Assembly (NCBI GenBank): GCA_035530275.1 | Contig: DATKVC010000019.1 | Coordinates: 248,001 to 312,000, forward strand | Source: CAIJMU01 sp035530275 | GTDB taxonomy: Bacteria > Spirochaetota > Spirochaetia > Treponematales > Rectinemataceae | Reading direction: 5' to 3' | DNA: 64,000 nucleotides | Notes under the pieces: model-generated | What the model was told of the DNA's origin: nothing | Database searches by the model: none | What the model saw: only the letters and a program-made list of their open reading frames with translations | In this document: piece by piece, positions 34,001 to 41,851 of the stretch | Layout: every line of letters starts with the position of its first letter | Numbering within the stretch: position 1 is the stretch's first letter | Translations under genes and position numbers: made by a program

Positions 34001-34628
34001 AGTGCATGTCGTTGGTCGCGATGAGGGGGATGCCGTGCTTGCGCGACATCGCGACGAGAAGCTTGTTCACCTTCGCCTGTTCCGGAATGCCGTGATCCTG
34101 AAGCTCGAGGTAGTAGCGATCGCGTCCGAAGAGCTCGCGGAACCAGAGGGCCTTTTTTTCCGCCTCGGCCTCCTTGCCGATCGAAAGCAGCCGGGGTATC
34201 TCGCCGGCGAGACAGGCGGAGCTCGCGATCAGACCCTTCGAGTGCCGCGCGAGGATCTCGTCGTCGATGCGGGGCTTGTAGTAATAGCCCTCGGTCCAGG
34301 AGGCAGAGGAGAGTTTGAGGAGATTGCGGAAGCCCTCCTGGTTCTCGGCCAGGAGGACGAGATGGAAGTACTTGTTCCCCGACTCGGTACCCGTCTTTTC
34401 GAGCCGCGAGCCTCCCGCCACGTAGAATTCGGAGCCCACGATGGGGTTGACCCCGGCTTCCTTGCAGGTGTCATAGAATTTCACCGCCCCGAACAGATTG
34501 CCGTGGTCGGTGAGGGCCAGGCCCGGCATGCCGAGGGCCTTGGCCCTGTCGACCATCGACTTGACCGAGGCGGCGCCGTCGAGGAGGGAATAATCGGAAT
34601 GGTTGTGGAGGTGGACGAAATCGGCCAT
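31038..34628 (-). CDS. dnaE: DNA polymerase III alpha subunit
   Basis: A 1196-residue replicative polymerase. The N-terminal PHP domain has HLHNHSDYSLLDG and LTDHGN, the catalytic aspartates are in SMPDFDVDFCFERRG, and GPGRGSGAGSIVAY and GYGFNKSHAAAYS are conserved palm/finger motifs. The helix-hairpin-helix and OB regions follow. The length fits DnaE1. ATG 34628 is chosen by homology. TATACT ends six bases upstream with no ribosome site, so the mRNA is probably leaderless. ATG 34655 would overlap that promoter. Confidence 0.97.
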   Translation of the reverse strand: MADFVHLHNHSDYSLLDGAASVKSMVDRAKALGMPGLALTDHGNLFGAVKFYDTCKEAGVNPIVGSEFYVAGGSRLEKTGTESGNKYFHLVLLAENQEGFRNLLKLSSASWTEGYYYKPRIDDEILARHSKGLIASSACLAGEIPRLLSIGKEAEAEKKALWFRELFGRDRYYLELQDHGIPEQAKVNKLLVAMSRKHGIPLIATNDMHYLERDDAEAHDVLLCIGTNKKLDEPGRMRFPGREFYMKSYEEMAALFAEVPEALSNTLRINEMVRLDMAYPGPLLPDYEIPAEFSGPADYLRHLTYEGLKARYSVQTEEIRQRAEYELEIIIKMQFTGYFLIVWDFIDWAKRHDIPVGPGRGSGAGSIVAYALRITDIDPLRYNLLFERFLNPERISMPDFDVDFCFERRGEVIDYVTQKYGADRVGQIVTFGTLKAKAAIKDVARVLDISFDESNAIAKLVPEDPKMTLGKAFEMEPKLQAMEAEPRNAQLFKLARKLENKNRNTSFHAAGIVIGKTALSDFVPLYRDPKSGQVASQYTMDYLEKCGLVKMDFLGLKTLTLIKNAIGLVRKHGVEIDEDRIPDDDPKTFALLGEGRSTSVFQFESSGMQDILKKAKPTSIEDLIALNALYRPGPMDNIPQFVDSKWGRQPIVYPDPCLEPILKETYGVIVYQEQVMQVAQRIAGYSLGQADLLRRAMGKKKVEVMMKEKEKFVAGAVKNGFKAQDAASIFEILIPFAGYGFNKSHAAAYSVVAYRTAWLKANWPAEFMAANLTNEITNTDKLSEYIGEARSMGLELLPPNVNFSETRFTVVEGKIVYGLLGIKGVGEAVARAIEAERGSRGPFADFVDFIERMGTSAMNRKTLECLVHAGAFDWTGKARRELALNIEKAVEYVGNKEDAGRYGQASLFDASGEEEFPPFQFEAAEEYPRPDLLRLEKELIGFYFSGHPMDEWKGLWERSSDAPVAHPDRASADRSYTLVAMLKTFREIITKSGKKMAFGEVEDYSGSLEIVVFPDILERHRDEFLVDKVLFLRGKIDTGRSAPSFKVEAFLDPGELTAKSWREVHLRLARGIRSEDDLYDLRDAIFESRGNCQVFFHVPERGSEAAVGDPARPTAAAAPAGEECEVDEDGIPLPAAVVACAEEDGVETPPALPAVPSPGPSKEVVVRANMQILCSASDETLDRLRTLPVVAEAWAS

Positions 34629-34634
34629 GGATGG

Positions 34635-34640
34635 AGTATA
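34635..34640 (-). promoter_or_regulatory. -10 element of leaderless dnaE promoter
   Basis: TATACT on the minus strand, six bases before ATG 34628. A weak -35 TTCACC (34664-34659) lies 18 bases upstream. Confidence 0.5.
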
Positions 34641-34678
34641 GCCAGGACCCGCCACGGCGGTGAAGGAGGATACGGCGG

Positions 34679-34707
34679 TTGCCTCGAGTCTTTTTAGTGG
34701 CTAGATT
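34679..34707 (+). promoter_or_regulatory. Leaderless-type promoter of cheD
   Basis: TTGCCT (34679-34684), 17-base spacer, TAGATT (34702-34707), six bases, then ATG 34714. No ribosome site. Confidence 0.6.
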
Positions 34708-34713
34708 CTCTCA

Positions 34714-35355
34714 ATGGAAAAGCCTTCGACGAGGGTCAAACAAATCAGCATCTCACGGCAGGACGCGACGCAGCGAATGCCTCCCGACAGAAGGATATGG
34801 CTGCAACCGGGGGAACACCGGGCCGTCACCGGTCCATGGATACTCTCCACCCTTTTGGGATCCTGCATCTCCGCCTGCCTTTACGACAAGGGCGCCGGGG
34901 TGGCCGGCATGAACCATTTCCTCCTCGCCGGATCGCGCTACGCGAGGACGATGCCGATGAACCTCACCGACGCGGGGCGCTACGGCATCAACGCGATGGA
35001 ACTCCTCATCAACGACATGCTCAAGCTGGGCGCATCGAAATCCAGGCTCAAGGCCAAGATTTTCGGGGGCGCCGTCTTCATGCCCCATGACGTCGACCGG
35101 CGATTTCTCTGCGTCGGGGAGGTGAACACTCGTTTCATCCATGAGTTCCTGGCCCTCGAGAGCATAGCGGCGGAGGCCGACGACACCGGAGGATTCGAAG
35201 GCCGCGTCATCCATTTCCACACCGACACCCAAAAGGTCTTCCGCCGATTCATCAAGAATAGCCAACTCGACGAGGAGATCGCCAAGGAGGAGAAGGAAGC
35301 GTGGAAGGCGGGCATCGCCAAGGAAGGGGAAGAAGGCACTCCCATCCTTTTTTGA
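34714..35355 (+). CDS. cheD: Chemoreceptor glutamine deamidase CheD
   Basis: A 213-residue protein with the CheD catalytic residues: LGSCISACLYD (Cys near residue 50) and AGMNHFLL (His near 68). GASKSRLKAKIFGGAVF is the conserved Thr/Ser-lacking loop region before the GG. CheD deamidates receptor glutamines and tunes chemotaxis. It is longer than the usual 155-165 residues because of N- and C-terminal extensions; the charged C-terminus (EEIAKEEKEAWKAG) is unusual. ATG 34777 would give a shorter N-terminus. No other che gene is adjacent. Confidence 0.92.
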   Translation: MEKPSTRVKQISISRQDATQRMPPDRRIWLQPGEHRAVTGPWILSTLLGSCISACLYDKGAGVAGMNHFLLAGSRYARTMPMNLTDAGRYGINAMELLINDMLKLGASKSRLKAKIFGGAVFMPHDVDRRFLCVGEVNTRFIHEFLALESIAAEADDTGGFEGRVIHFHTDTQKVFRRFIKNSQLDEEIAKEEKEAWKAGIAKEGEEGTPILF

Positions 35356-35423
35356 GGCCGCCTCGACGGGCCCGATCCTCCTTGCGCCCGAAGCCGTCCT
35401 CCATCTATCCTCTCGATAGTAGC

Positions 35424-37109
35424 ATGGCAGAAAAAGACTCTGTCCCTCCCCTGGCCGGGAAGGAAGATCACGAAGATGCAGTCGGTCGCCTCCGGCAACT
35501 TCTCAGGGCGGAGCCGCAGGCAGCCCTCGCCAGGGCCTCCGACCTCTTCGCCGGCGGGCTTCTCCCCACCAGACTGATCCCCGAAACCTGCGCTTTGGCC
35601 GGCTACGCGGCGCTCAACCTCGGAGACCAGGTCCTCGCGGAGAGCTGGTCGCGCCGCGGCCTCGAGGCGAAGCCCGAGGGCATCGCGATCAGAGGACGCC
35701 TTCTCGCCAATCTCGGCATCTCCCTCTATCAGCGCGGCGCCTTCGGCGAGGCGAACCGGATACTCGGCCGGGCCCTCGGGCTCGCCAGAAAAGCCGGCGA
35801 TCCCGAGTCCCTCGTGCGGGCCCTCGCGAACGTCGGGATCGCGAGAAGCGAATCGGGAAGGAACGAAGAGGCCCTCGCCTATCTCGGAGAGGCCCTCGCC
35901 CGGGCCGAGGAGCAGGGCGGCGAGGAGCCCTTCGATTCGCTCTCGCTTCAGGTGCGATCGAATCTCGGCATGGCGCTGATCGGTTGCGGCCGGGGAGCGG
36001 AAGCCCTCGGCGAGATAGACGCGACGATCGAACAATCCCGCGGCTCAGGCGACAGCCTGACCCTCTGCTTTGCCCTTTTCGAGAAGGGCGCCGCCCTCGA
36101 CATCGTCGGCAACCGCCAGGAGGCTGAAGAAGCCTTCTTCGATTCCCTGGGACTCGCCACGCTCTTCGGACTCAATATGCTGGGCGTCCGTTCCGCAGCC
36201 GCCCTCGTCAGGCATAACGTCGATGCCGGCGACCTGGAATCGGCAGAGGCCCTCCTCGAGCAATGGCTTCCCGTCGCCGCATCGGGCGACAGCCTGCGCT
36301 ACGCCGAGCTTCTTCGCCTCCGCGGCAGGGTCCTCGCGCTCCGCGGCCGATGGCAGGAGGCCTTTTACGAATCGGAGCGGGCGGGAAGGATGGAATTGAG
36401 CGGCGGAACCTCCGCCGCCGCGGCCGCGGCCCTTTCGCGGGAGCACGGGTCACTCAAGCGTCGGGCGCGGGTCCTTTCCGAGAGGATCGAAGGTTGGTCG
36501 GAGGCGGTCATGCGAAGCCTCGCCTACCTCATAGACGCCCGCGACGGACCGACGGGCGACCACATGGAGCGCTCGACGACGATTGTCGGGATACTGGGCG
36601 AACTCCTCATCGCCCGCTCCACTTTCGCGACCTTCGGCCGGGTCCAGCTGGGCAGGATCGTCAGGCTCTCGCCTCTCCATGACGTCGGCAAGGTCGCGGT
36701 GCCGGACGCGATTCTGCGCAAGCCCGGCCCCCTCGATCGGGATGAGCGTCTCCAGATGCAACGTCACGCCCTCGTCGGACGCGAGGTCTTCCTCGATGCG
36801 GCCCTGTCCACCCGCTTCGACCCGCTTGCCGCGACGGCCGCGGAAATCGCCGGCTCTCACCACGAACGCTGGGACGGAAGGGGTTATCCCGAAGGCCTCG
36901 CCGGCTCGGGCATCCCCCTTTCCGCCCGAATCGTCGCCATCGCCGACGTCTACGACGCCATCCGCTCCGATAGGCCCTACAAGTCCCGGAAAAGCCACGC
37001 CGAAGCGGCGGACTATATCCTCGCCAACGCTGGCTCCCATTTCGACCCGAGCATCGTCGAGATCTTCGCCGCCGGCCAGGCCCGTATCGCCGCAGCCTAC
37101 GTCCCATGA
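35424..37109 (+). CDS. TPR-repeat HD-GYP domain protein
   Basis: A 561-residue cytoplasmic protein. Residues about 60-350 are tetratricopeptide-like helical repeats (RGRLLANLGISLYQRGAFGEA, VRALANVGIARSESGRNEEA, and others). Residues about 370-560 form an HD-GYP domain with LHDVGKVAVPD near residue 418 and HHERWDGRGYPEG near 478. HD-GYP domains degrade c-di-GMP, and TPRs give protein docking. TTGCGC-N18-TATCCT (35382-35411) could be its promoter, giving a leader of only a few bases. Its stop overlaps the start of the first 7TM-LuxR gene (ATGA at 37106-37109), so the two are coupled. Confidence 0.9.
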   Translation: MAEKDSVPPLAGKEDHEDAVGRLRQLLRAEPQAALARASDLFAGGLLPTRLIPETCALAGYAALNLGDQVLAESWSRRGLEAKPEGIAIRGRLLANLGISLYQRGAFGEANRILGRALGLARKAGDPESLVRALANVGIARSESGRNEEALAYLGEALARAEEQGGEEPFDSLSLQVRSNLGMALIGCGRGAEALGEIDATIEQSRGSGDSLTLCFALFEKGAALDIVGNRQEAEEAFFDSLGLATLFGLNMLGVRSAAALVRHNVDAGDLESAEALLEQWLPVAASGDSLRYAELLRLRGRVLALRGRWQEAFYESERAGRMELSGGTSAAAAAALSREHGSLKRRARVLSERIEGWSEAVMRSLAYLIDARDGPTGDHMERSTTIVGILGELLIARSTFATFGRVQLGRIVRLSPLHDVGKVAVPDAILRKPGPLDRDERLQMQRHALVGREVFLDAALSTRFDPLAATAAEIAGSHHERWDGRGYPEGLAGSGIPLSARIVAIADVYDAIRSDRPYKSRKSHAEAADYILANAGSHFDPSIVEIFAAGQARIAAAYVP

Positions 37110-38563
37110 GATTTCGTCGGATCTTGCCGATGCTGTTCGCGTTGGCTTCCCTGCTTTCGCCCTCCCAAGCCCAACAGATCGCCGTCGTCCAGCAAGTCCC
37201 TGGCAGCATCGACCTCTCCGCTCTCAAGGACGGAGGCTATGCCGAATTGACCTGCCTCTGGGACTTCTGGCCGAACCGCTTCGTCGATCCCGCGGAAGCT
37301 GCGATCGGCAAGGCTCCATTGGAGGAGATGTCGACTTCGCATTGGAACCAGTTGAATATACCGGAATTGAAGTCGCATGGTTTCGCCACCTATCATCTCC
37401 GGGTCACAGGCCTCCCGCGAGGGAAACTGCTCGCTCTCAAGATAACCAGCCCGCTTTCGGCGGCCCGCGTCTTCGCGAACGGCGAAGAAGTGCTCGCCAT
37501 GGGCAAGCCCTCGGACAGCGCCGCCACGGAATCCCCTCGCTGGGACTCCGCGATCGTCACGGTCAGGCCCGACCCGATCGGCGTTCTCGACCTCGTCATT
37601 CACATCTCAAATCACGTCGATTTCAGCGGGGGTCTGGCCAAACCGATACTGCTCGGGGACTACAAGGCGATATGGGGCGTGAGGACTTCCCTCGTCACGC
37701 TCGAGATGTTCGAGCTCGGGGCGCTCGCGATCATAGGATTCTATCTCATCCTCTTTTTCGCCTTCAGGCCGACCGAGAAGCATGCCCTGTACTTCGGGCT
37801 CCTCGCCCTCGTCCTCTCCTTCAGGACCCTTTGCTATGACGAATTCGTCCTACTCACCCTCATGCCCCATCTCACCTTTCCCGTGCTTTTCCGCATGGGC
37901 TATCTCACCTTTTCCATCCCCTTCGCGCTGCTCGCGGCATTTTTCAGACATCTCTTTCCCCGCCAGATGAAGTCGCGGGAATACCTCGGGTTCACCGCAT
38001 TGTCGGCGGTCTTCAGCCTCTTCATCCTGTTCGCCCCCCTCCAGACCGTCGCCTTGGTGCTCTTTCCCATGGAGATAGCCTCCTTGGCATTCTTGGCCTA
38101 CGCGCTCTGGATGCTGGCGCAGGCCATCGCCGCGCGAATCCCCGGCGCCGCCCTTGTGCTGAGCGGCTTGATCATGTTCTCGGTCTCGATGGTGAATGAC
38201 ATTCTCGTCACCAACGGCCAGTGGAAGGGCGAGTACTTGACTCCCTTCGGGCTTATCCTCTTTTTCCTGACCCTTGCGTTCATGATAACGCGTAATTCCG
38301 CCCGGGCCATCGCGGGCAGGGAGGTCGTGTTTGTAAAGACGGCTCGGGATAAGCTTTCGCTTTCGGCGAAGGGATTGACGGCCACCGAGATTGCCTACGC
38401 GATGGCGCTGCTATCCGGGAAGAACGTCAAGGAGATCGCCTTCGAGCATGATGTCAGCGAATCGACGGTGCGCAACAGCCTCGCCCGCGTCTATGGCAAG
38501 CTCGGCGTCGGTTCGATGCCCAGCTTCATGTCGCTCGCGTCGCGCTACGATATTGCGCCTTGA
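37106..38563 (+). CDS. 7TM-DISM-type membrane receptor with C-terminal LuxR-type DNA-binding domain (copy 1)
   Basis: A 485-residue protein in three parts. A signal peptide (residues 1-22) leads to an extracytoplasmic jelly-roll-like domain to about residue 190; ATYHLRVTGLPRGKLLALKI and SAARVFANGEEV are typical of 7TMR-DISM ligand domains. About seven transmembrane helices follow (from EMFELGALAIIGFYLILFF). The last 70 residues are a LuxR/GerE helix-turn-helix (LTATEIAYAMALLSGKNVKE, then SESTVRNSLARVYGKLGV). It probably binds a periplasmic ligand and regulates transcription directly from the membrane. Translation is coupled to the TPR-HD-GYP gene. Confidence 0.88.
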   Translation: MRFRRILPMLFALASLLSPSQAQQIAVVQQVPGSIDLSALKDGGYAELTCLWDFWPNRFVDPAEAAIGKAPLEEMSTSHWNQLNIPELKSHGFATYHLRVTGLPRGKLLALKITSPLSAARVFANGEEVLAMGKPSDSAATESPRWDSAIVTVRPDPIGVLDLVIHISNHVDFSGGLAKPILLGDYKAIWGVRTSLVTLEMFELGALAIIGFYLILFFAFRPTEKHALYFGLLALVLSFRTLCYDEFVLLTLMPHLTFPVLFRMGYLTFSIPFALLAAFFRHLFPRQMKSREYLGFTALSAVFSLFILFAPLQTVALVLFPMEIASLAFLAYALWMLAQAIAARIPGAALVLSGLIMFSVSMVNDILVTNGQWKGEYLTPFGLILFFLTLAFMITRNSARAIAGREVVFVKTARDKLSLSAKGLTATEIAYAMALLSGKNVKEIAFEHDVSESTVRNSLARVYGKLGVGSMPSFMSLASRYDIAP

Positions 38564-38617
38564 GAAAAATCGACGGCGCTCTCTATCCTCCCGGGCGACG
38601 ACCGTATCGTTGCCGAC

Positions 38618-38632
38618 ATGGATCGATTCCAT
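38618..38632. promoter_or_regulatory. Inverted repeat upstream of second 7TM-LuxR gene
   Basis: ATGGA-TCGAT-TCCAT, a 5-5-5 inverted repeat 16 bases upstream of the putative -35 TTGCTC. The spacing suits an activator; one of the LuxR-type receptors is an obvious candidate. Confidence 0.4.
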
Positions 38633-38648
38633 CTCCAGCATTCGTACA

Positions 38649-38677
38649 TTGCTCCCCTTTTCCCGCCATGGTATAGT
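38649..38677 (+). promoter_or_regulatory. Promoter of second 7TM-LuxR gene
   Basis: TTGCTC (38649-38654), 17-base spacer, TATAGT (38672-38677), ten bases before ATG 38688, with no ribosome site. The leader would be only about three bases. Confidence 0.5.
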
Positions 38678-38687
38678 TTTCTCCCCT

Positions 38688-40142
38688 ATGAGGACCCATC
38701 GGCTCCTTCCTCTGATATTCGCATTGGTCTCGCTGCTGTCACCCGCGAGCGCCCAGCGAATCGTCCCGGCGCAGGGCTCGCCGGGCTGCATCGATCTCTC
38801 TGCCCTCGGGAAGGGAAGTTATGCGGTATTGACCTGTCTGTGGGATTTTTGGCCGAATCGCTTCGTCGATCCGAAGGTGGCGTCGCTCGGCAAGGCTCCC
38901 ATGGAGGTCATGGCCACCGCGCATTGGAACCAATTAAACTCACGCGAATTGTCGACGACCGGTTTCGCGACCTACCACCTCAGGGTTCTCGGCCTGCCGC
39001 CGGGCAAGCTTCTGGGGCTCAAGATTACCTGCCCTCTTTCGGCGGCCCGCGTATTCGTCGATGGCAACGAGGTGCTGGCCATGGGAGTCCCCGGCAAGAG
39101 CGCCTCCGACGAGGTGCCGCGGTGGGATTCCGCCGTGGTCGCGATCAGCAGCGGAACCGGGACCTCCGACATAGTGATCCATGTTTCCAATTATGTCGAT
39201 TTCAGCGGCGGCCTCACCACGCCCATTTTGCTCGGCGACTACAAGGCCGTCTGGGCGGTGAGGACTTCCCTCGTGACGCTGGAGATGTTCGAGCTCGGCG
39301 CCCTCGCAATCATAGGATTCTACCTCATACTCGTATTCGCCTTCCGGCCCACCGAAAAATACGCCCTGCTTTTCGGGCTTCTCTCCCTGGTGCTCGCGTT
39401 CCGGACTCTGTGCTACGACGAATTCGTCCTCCTCACCTTCTTTCCCCGCCTCCCCTTCCCGATTCTCTTCCGCGCAGGTTATCTGACCTTCTCCCTTCCC
39501 TTCGCCCTCCTGGCCGGATTCTTCAGACAGCTTTTCCCCCGCTACATGCCCGCCTGGCTATCCATTGCCGTGGCGATCTTTTCCGCCATATTCAGCGCCT
39601 TCATTGTGTTCGCTCCCCTCCATCTCGTGACCATCTCTTTATTGCCCGCGGAGATGGTAGCCATCGCCTACCTGGCCTATATCCTTTTCATTCTCGTCCG
39701 GGCCCTCATCGACCGACATCCCGGTTCCGGGTTGATCCTACTCGGTCTCCTTTTGTTCGCGATTCCCATGATCCACGACATACTTGTCATCAACGGCGAC
39801 CTCAAAGGCGAATACATCGCGCCATTCGGGACGATACTCTTCTTCCTGACCCTGGCCTTTATGATCTCGAGAAATTCCGCGAAGGCCTTGAGAAGCAGGG
39901 AAGTCGTATTCGTGAAGGAAGACCGGGAGAGGCTCTCGCTTTCGGAGAAGGGCCTGTCGGCCACGGAGATCGCCTATGCCATGGCTCTGATCGGGGGAAC
40001 GAGCGTGAAGGGAATCGCCTTCAAGCACGAAGTGTCGGAATCGACGGTGCGAAACAGCCTCGCTCGTATCTATGTCAAGCTCGGCGTCAGCTCGATGGCG
40101 GCCTTCATGTCCCTGGCTTCGCGCTGCGACATAGGGCCCTGA
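38688..40142 (+). CDS. 7TM-DISM-type membrane receptor with C-terminal LuxR-type DNA-binding domain (copy 2)
   Basis: A 484-residue close paralogue of the preceding gene with the same order: signal peptide, extracytoplasmic domain (CLWDFWPNRFVDP and DFSGG are shared), about seven membrane helices and a LuxR-type helix-turn-helix (LSATEIAYAMALIGGTSVKG ... SESTVRNSLARIYVKLGV). The two copies agree over the whole length, including the HTH. This points to a tandem duplication, and they may share or compete for DNA sites or form heterodimers. It has its own likely promoter. Confidence 0.88.
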   Translation: MRTHRLLPLIFALVSLLSPASAQRIVPAQGSPGCIDLSALGKGSYAVLTCLWDFWPNRFVDPKVASLGKAPMEVMATAHWNQLNSRELSTTGFATYHLRVLGLPPGKLLGLKITCPLSAARVFVDGNEVLAMGVPGKSASDEVPRWDSAVVAISSGTGTSDIVIHVSNYVDFSGGLTTPILLGDYKAVWAVRTSLVTLEMFELGALAIIGFYLILVFAFRPTEKYALLFGLLSLVLAFRTLCYDEFVLLTFFPRLPFPILFRAGYLTFSLPFALLAGFFRQLFPRYMPAWLSIAVAIFSAIFSAFIVFAPLHLVTISLLPAEMVAIAYLAYILFILVRALIDRHPGSGLILLGLLLFAIPMIHDILVINGDLKGEYIAPFGTILFFLTLAFMISRNSAKALRSREVVFVKEDRERLSLSEKGLSATEIAYAMALIGGTSVKGIAFKHEVSESTVRNSLARIYVKLGVSSMAAFMSLASRCDIGP

Positions 40143-40208
40143 CCGCCGAAACGCCTTTAAGCACCGGCTCGGGAGCGCCTCGAGGCCCCAAGTAATTGCT
40201 CCGCCCTG

Positions 40209-40234
40209 AAAAAAACCCCCGCCAATGCGGGGGT
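40209..40234 (-). terminator. Rho-independent terminator of the amino-acid ABC operon
   Basis: On the minus strand ACCCCCGC-ATTG-GCGGGGGT is followed by an uninterrupted T-run (A-tract 40209-40215 on the plus strand). The 7-8 bp G+C-rich stem lies just after the stop of the ATPase gene. Confidence 0.9.
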
Positions 40235-40254
40235 GAGAGTCTGGTGTAAGCGGC

Positions 40255-40989
40255 TCAGAGAATGTGATCGAGGAAGCGCTTCGTGCGCTCCTCCTTCGGA
40301 GACGAGAAGAGAACATCGGGTCTGCCGGACTCGATGACCGAGCCGCCGTCCATGAAGACAACCCGATGCGCCGCCGCGCGCGCGAAGCCCATCTCGTGCG
40401 ACACGACCATCATCGTCATGCCCTCGCGGGCGAGGTCGAGCATTACGTCGAGAACTTCCTTGATCATTTCGGGGTCGAGGGCGCTCGTCGGTTCGTCGAA
40501 GAGCATGATCTTGGGCCGCATCGCGAGGGCCCTGGCTATGGCGACCCGCTGCTGCTGCCCCCCCGAAAGCTGGTCGGGATAGGCCTCGGCCTTGTCGGAG
40601 AGCCCGACCCTGGCGAGAAGGGCCTTCGAACGCTCGGCCACTTCCGCCTTGTTCTCCTTCTTGACGATGAGGGGAGAAAGCGAAATGTTCTGCTCGGCCG
40701 TGAGATGGGGAAACAGGTTGAAGTTCTGAAAGACCATCCCCACTTCCTCACGGATCTTGCGGATATTGGCGTGATGGCTCGTGACGCAGTCGTCCTCCAC
40801 CCAGATCTCGCCTGCGTCCGCGTGCTCAAGCCTGTTGACGCAACGGAGGAGGGTGCTCTTGCCCGAGCCGGAGGGCCCGATGACGAGGACGACCTCCCCC
40901 TTCGCGATGCTGAAATCGACGTTCTTGAGCGCCTCGACGTGCCCGAAGTTCTTTCGGACGCCTTTGATCCTAATTATGTCGTTTTCCAC
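40255..40989 (-). CDS. Polar amino-acid ABC transporter ATP-binding protein
   Basis: A 244-residue GlnQ/HisP-type ATPase: Walker A GPSGSGKST, Q-loop MVFQNFNLFPH, signature LSGGQQQR, Walker B IMLFDEPTSALDP and H-loop VVSHEM, with the family's C-terminal PKEERTKRFL. It energises uptake of a polar amino acid. The start is GTG 40989, overlapping the permease gene by 20 bases. It is the last gene of the three-gene operon. Confidence 0.95.
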   Translation of the reverse strand: MENDIIRIKGVRKNFGHVEALKNVDFSIAKGEVVLVIGPSGSGKSTLLRCVNRLEHADAGEIWVEDDCVTSHHANIRKIREEVGMVFQNFNLFPHLTAEQNISLSPLIVKKENKAEVAERSKALLARVGLSDKAEAYPDQLSGGQQQRVAIARALAMRPKIMLFDEPTSALDPEMIKEVLDVMLDLAREGMTMMVVSHEMGFARAAAHRVVFMDGGSVIESGRPDVLFSSPKEERTKRFLDHIL

Positions 40990-41824
40990 GGTTCCGAAGC
41001 CTCGCTTCCATGAGTCCCACGAGTCGGGAGAAGAACAGGGTCATGATGAGATAGATGAGGGCGACCACGGTGAACGACTCGAGATAATAGAAGGTCGTCG
41101 ACGCGTATTCGCGCCCCCTTCGCAGGAGATCCGAGACGGCGAGGATCGACACGAGGGAGGAGTCCTTGAGGAGGGCTATCGATTCGTTGCCGATCGGGGG
41201 AAGGATGACCCTGGCGGTCTGGGGCAGTATCACTCGCCAGAGGGCCTGGGTCCTCGTCATGCCGAGGGCCAGCGCCGCCTCCATCTGCCCCTTGGGGATC
41301 GACTGGATGCCCGCCCGGAAAATCTCGCCGAGATAGGCGCCGTAGCAGATCGACATGGCGAGGATCGCCGAGGCGGGCCCCTTGAGGTGGAGCAGGGGAC
41401 CGAGGGCGTAGTAGATGTAAAAGAGCTGGACGAGGAGGGGTATGCCCCGTACCACCTCGACATAGACGGTCGCGATCAGGTTGATGGCCTTCGTCTTGGC
41501 GATGCGACCGAGACCGGCCAGCAACCCGAGGATGAGGGCGAAAAAGACCGAGGCGATGGTGACGCCGAAGGTCGAGATCAACCCGTCGGGCACAAAGGCG
41601 AAGATATCGGCGTAGGGATTGGGTTTCGCGGCGATGAACCGCAGATAGACAATCAGGGCTATCGCGCCGAAAAAAGAGATGTTCCAAGCGGAAAAAATGC
41701 CCTTGTCGCTGCCCGGAACGAGCAATCCGTCCGTTCCGGGCATAGCCAGGGTATTCTTGTTGCCGGTGGTCGAAGGGCGGACCGCCGCCTCTGTGTCAGG
41801 CGACGCCCCGTCCTTCTTCCCCAT
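40970..41824 (-). CDS. Polar amino-acid ABC transporter permease
   Basis: A 284-residue permease of the HisMQ/GlnP class. GLISTFGVTIASVFFALILG starts the transporter domain, YVEVVRGIPLLVQLFYIYY is the conserved periplasmic helix and EAALALGMTRTQALWRVILPQ is the EAA coupling loop. About 40 polar residues precede the first transmembrane helix, an unusually long tail. ATG 41824 is chosen; TTG 41839 in frame is an alternative. Only one permease is encoded, so a homodimer is likely. Confidence 0.93.
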   Translation of the reverse strand: MGKKDGASPDTEAAVRPSTTGNKNTLAMPGTDGLLVPGSDKGIFSAWNISFFGAIALIVYLRFIAAKPNPYADIFAFVPDGLISTFGVTIASVFFALILGLLAGLGRIAKTKAINLIATVYVEVVRGIPLLVQLFYIYYALGPLLHLKGPASAILAMSICYGAYLGEIFRAGIQSIPKGQMEAALALGMTRTQALWRVILPQTARVILPPIGNESIALLKDSSLVSILAVSDLLRRGREYASTTFYYLESFTVVALIYLIMTLFFSRLVGLMEARLRNRGKRHN

Positions 41825-41851
41825 AGAAGTGTCTTTCAAAACGCGGCTCGA

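Noticed and set aside
32025..34697. Two long open frames antisense to dnaE
   Set aside because: They lie within a full-length dnaE with intact PHP and catalytic motifs and have no independent start signals or motifs.
40143..40208. A terminator for the second 7TM-LuxR gene
   Set aside because: The hairpin at 40209-40234 has its A/T tract oriented for the minus strand. For the plus strand no T-run follows, so I assigned it to the ABC operon only.
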